In this document: piece by piece, positions 5,496 through 6,965 of the stretch
Numbering within the stretch: the stretch's first letter is position 1
How the letters are laid out: the number at the start of each line of letters is the position of its first letter
Origin: Frankia sp.
Lineage (GTDB): Bacteria; Actinomycetota; Actinomycetes; Frankiales; Frankiaceae
Length of the DNA: 6,965 nucleotides
Direction: 5' to 3'
Assembly: GCA_019689615.1 (NCBI GenBank)
Contig: JADGHD010000267.1
Coordinates: 1-6,965 of the forward strand
The notes under the pieces: generated by a model
What the model saw: only the letters and a program-made list of their open reading frames with translations
What the model was told of the DNA's origin: nothing
The model's database searches: none
Program-made: the position numbers and the translations under genes

Positions 5496-6218
5496 ATGGG
5501 CCAGATCGCGACGGCGGTGCCAGGTTTCCTGCCCAGCACGTCCGCGTTCCACTTCACCAACCACTTCCCGCACCAGCCCGTACTGACGATCCCGTTCCCC
5601 GGCATCCCCAAGGGCATCCCGATCGGGGACGCCAGGCGCGGGCTGTGCGGTGGCATGATCTTCGCCGTCCGCGACATGTTCGAGGCCGGGATCAAACCGC
5701 CCCCCGACACCACTCCACCAGCCCAGGGCACCCCGCTGTACCGGTACCTCGTCCGGCGGCTGTTCGACAGTTGGGACCTGCCGCGCGGTGGAGCCCGCTA
5801 CTACCAGCTGATGCGCGCCCCCGATGCCGACATCGTCTGGGCTCTCGGCCGTCGCCGAGGGATCGGCCGGATCAGCATCGTCGACGAGTGGCCCCGGATC
5901 CGCCTCGACCTCGACTCGGGCCGGCTGTCCGCGCTCGGCGTGATCACCCTTCGGTCCAACGACCCGCTGAAGCTCGGAATCAACCACCAGGTCCTGGCCT
6001 ACGGCTACGAGTACCGGGGCACCGCGGTCACGCTCCGGGTCTACGACCCGAACACCCCGATCAACCGAGCCGACCGGGTGACGATCTCGTTCGACACCGC
6101 CAACCTGGCCGGCCGGGTCCCGATCGGTCACAACCTCGCGATCGGCGGCCGTCCGGTCCGGGGCTTCTTCCGCGCCCGCTACCGCTGGTCAGACCCGATC
6201 CGCGCGCTGGGGCCCTGA
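5496..6218 (+). CDS. Hypothetical protein, putative papain-like / C39-like cysteine peptidase fold
   Basis: This 240-residue protein has no assigned function that I can name. It shows an ordered Cys-His-Asp pattern: Cys51 in DARRGLCGGMIFAVRD at the start of a predicted helix, His164 in NHQVLAYGYEYRG, and Asp184 in LRVYDPNTP. The HQVLAYGY...VYDPN arrangement, a His-bearing strand, a turn and a strand ending in Asp-Pro-Asn, is typical of papain-like and C39-like cysteine peptidases. No signal peptide or membrane segment is seen, so a cytosolic location is likely. An aromatic-rich N-terminus (FLPSTSAFHFTNHFP) precedes the Cys domain. ATG 5496 is chosen because family-like sequence starts soon after; GTG 5487 and GTG 5436 are also in frame, and none has a good Shine-Dalgarno. 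The gene stands alone between the dehydrogenase terminator and a tRNA. It is clearly coding; peptidase activity is inferred from motifs only. Confidence 0.8.
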   Translation: MGQIATAVPGFLPSTSAFHFTNHFPHQPVLTIPFPGIPKGIPIGDARRGLCGGMIFAVRDMFEAGIKPPPDTTPPAQGTPLYRYLVRRLFDSWDLPRGGARYYQLMRAPDADIVWALGRRRGIGRISIVDEWPRIRLDLDSGRLSALGVITLRSNDPLKLGINHQVLAYGYEYRGTAVTLRVYDPNTPINRADRVTISFDTANLAGRVPIGHNLAIGGRPVRGFFRARYRWSDPIRALGP

Positions 6219-6326
6219 CCACCACAGCCTGCCGGGCCCGGCGGTGCGCCACGGGCCCAACGGCCACCGCGGGCCGACCGGCGCCGGGCACCAGCCGTGG
6301 TCCGGACGTCGCCCCCGATATCTGGT

Positions 6327-6356
6327 TTGGCGGTCCGACACCGCATCCCCTATGCT
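6327..6356 (+). promoter_or_regulatory. Putative housekeeping promoter for tRNA-Glu
   Basis: TTGGCG (6327-6332) and TATGCT (6351-6356) are separated by 18 bp and match the vegetative -35/-10 pattern used for actinobacterial stable RNA genes. Transcription would start near 6363, giving a leader of about 50 bases before the tRNA. Confidence 0.5.
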
Positions 6357-6373
6357 TGCCATGCTCTTCGGCC

Positions 6374-6405
6374 GTGACCACGTAAGGTCACCTCGGCTAT
6401 CGAGG
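6374..6405 (+). repeat. Two tandem hairpins in the tRNA leader
   Basis: GTGACC (6374-6379) pairs with GGTCAC (6386-6391) around a 6-base loop. CCTCG (6391-6395) pairs with CGAGG (6401-6405) around a 5-base loop. The stems share base 6391, so they can stack or compete by one pair. They lie 8 bases before the mature tRNA 5' end, where RNase P cuts. Confidence 0.5.
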
Positions 6406-6413
6406 CCGGTCCC

Positions 6414-6486
6414 GCCCCCATCGTCTAGCGGCCCAGGACGTCGCCCTTTCAAGGCGGTAGCACGGGTTCGAATCCCGTTGGGGGCA
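6414..6486 (+). tRNA. tRNA-Glu (anticodon UUC)
   Basis: The 73 bases fold as a complete cloverleaf. The acceptor is GCCCCCA (6414-6420) with TGGGGGC (6479-6485). The D stem is GTC/GAC, and the anticodon stem TCGCC (6441-6445) pairs with GGCGG (6453-6457). The loop CTTTCAA contains anticodon TTC at 6448-6450. The T arm is ACGGG-TTCGAAT-CCCGT (6462-6478). The discriminator is A6486 and CCA is not encoded. UUC reads GAA and, by wobble, GAG glutamate codons. All stems are intact, so the gene should be functional. Confidence 0.97.
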
Positions 6487-6676
6487 CACTCCGAGTAGTC
6501 GATCTATTGCTTGATGGACCTGTTCGGCGCTAACGGGCCGTTTCAGGCTGATCCTCTGAGTTCTCGCAGGCAAACGGGCTTCCGGCCTCCGGACCTAGCA
6601 TGACGCGGCCACCTCGTCAACCATGATCGTACAAGTGGCGTCGCCAGATTCCGGAGGATCGGCAGACCGCCGATCA
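6487..6676. other. Non-coding stretch between tRNA-Glu and IS21 remnant
   Basis: No gene is supported here. Minus-strand frames are open in places but encode nothing I recognise, and their composition does not look coding. The stretch could hold further decayed insertion-sequence DNA. I could not identify a terminal inverted repeat, a target-site duplication or a tRNA 3'-end copy that would mark an attachment site. Confidence 0.45.
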
Positions 6677-6798
6677 GGGGCATGAGCGTCGCCCCCAGCC
6701 CGGGTGGGACAGGCTCGGGGCGCGTTCGGCGAACCGGCCGGCCGCCGCGTGCAGCGCCGGGGCTCTGAGCGCGTGGGCCAGGAAGGCCAGCTCGGACG
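6677..6798 (-). pseudogene. istB remnant (IS21-family helper ATPase), N-terminal fragment
   Basis: The minus frame starting at about 6799 reads SSELAFLAHALRAPALHAAA and then GRFAERAPSLSHPG, ending at TGA 6674-6676. This resembles the start of IstB, the AAA+ helper of IS21 transposition, whose N-terminus usually runs ELAYLxRALKAP...LAERARxEGWSHEE. The Walker A and B regions are absent, so only about 40 residues survive and the gene is dead. The match is from memory of the family, not from an alignment. Confidence 0.55.
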
Positions 6799-6960
6799 AC
6801 GCAGCTGCGCTGCCGCGATGGGATGGGCGGGACCGGTGACGGTCGGCCACGACGCCCCGCAACGGACATGTCGGGCGATCTGCCGCCGGCCGCATGTAAC
6901 CACGACCTGGCCGCGGTCGGCGACCACCTCGATCACATGGCCGACCGGACCGAGCCTCGA
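6799..6960 (-). pseudogene. istA remnant (IS21-family transposase), C-terminal fragment
   Basis: The minus frame reads GHVIEVVADRGQVVVTCGRR and then QIARHVRCGASWPTVTGPAH, followed by PIAAAQLR. This resembles the beta-rich region after the DDE catalytic core of IstA, the IS21 transposase (usually VxVxADxxxVxVTCDGxxVARHxR...TDPAH). A TAA at 6961-6963 interrupts the frame just upstream, and the expected RYSV-type segment may lie in another frame, so a frameshift is likely. The usual IstA tail after the AAAxLR block is missing and istB-like sequence begins at once. The remainder of the element, if any, lies beyond the window. Confidence 0.6.
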
Positions 6961-6965
6961 TTACC

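Larger units (their letters stand above)
6219..6413 (+). other. Intergenic region upstream of tRNA-Glu
   Basis: The 195 bp between the hypothetical gene and the tRNA hold no supported coding sequence. The left half is GC-rich and may contain the terminator of the hypothetical gene, though no long perfect stem was found. The right half is less GC-rich and carries the tRNA promoter and two hairpins described separately. Confidence 0.5.

Noticed and set aside
6414..6486. Possible integration (att) site at the tRNA-Glu 3' end
   Set aside because: No repeat of the tRNA 3' end was seen in the following 480 bp and no integrase gene is present. The nearby mobile debris is IS21-like, which does not use tRNA att sites.
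6543..6869. Minus-strand open frame of 108 codons near the right edge
   Set aside because: It runs through the istB- and istA-like remnants in a third frame, is rich in Pro/Arg, and shows no recognisable domain.
1..6965. CRISPR array or long tandem repeats
   Set aside because: No regularly spaced direct repeats of 20-40 bp were found on reading the window; only short dyads and 8-10 bp repeats occur.

Overview
The window is GC-rich throughout, with GTG starts, strong G/C third positions and an F420-family enzyme, so it most likely comes from a high-GC actinobacterium. The gene set and the IS21 debris would fit a Frankia-like or Streptomyces-like genome, but the genus is inferred and not proven here. 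It looks like ordinary chromosomal metabolism for most of its length, with mobile-element remains at the right edge.

Left part (1-1625): the 3' end of an HSL-family alpha/beta hydrolase (+) runs into a convergent HAD-IIB phosphatase (-), and the two coding ends overlap by 82 bp. A non-coding stretch of about 240 bp with several short dyads separates the phosphatase from the next, divergent, gene.

Centre (1626-3116): a clear SAM-I (S-box) riboswitch leads a 428-residue threonine synthase-family PLP enzyme with an N-terminal zinc-ribbon-like segment. The 3' strand of riboswitch helix P1 overlaps the Shine-Dalgarno sequence, so SAM binding should block translation directly. SAM control makes better sense if this protein is the O-phosphohomoserine-dependent homocysteine synthase (MetM type) rather than a housekeeping threonine synthase. 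This is the main discovery lead. The gene ends at a perfect 13-bp hairpin shared with the convergent next gene.

Right-centre (3158-5398): an LLM-class (luciferase-like, probably F420-dependent) oxidoreductase (-) and a zinc-dependent medium-chain alcohol dehydrogenase (+) diverge from a 123-bp region that carries a tandem 8-bp repeat with a 10-bp period. GC-rich hairpins follow the dehydrogenase.

Right part (5496-6965): a 240-residue protein of unknown function carries a Cys...His...Asp pattern resembling papain-like/C39-like cysteine peptidases. It is followed by a tRNA-Glu(UUC) gene with a plausible promoter and two tandem hairpins in its leader. Beyond the tRNA are only frameshifted remains of an IS21-family element (istA tail joined to istB head) on the minus strand. 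No CRISPR array, rRNA or complete mobile element was seen.
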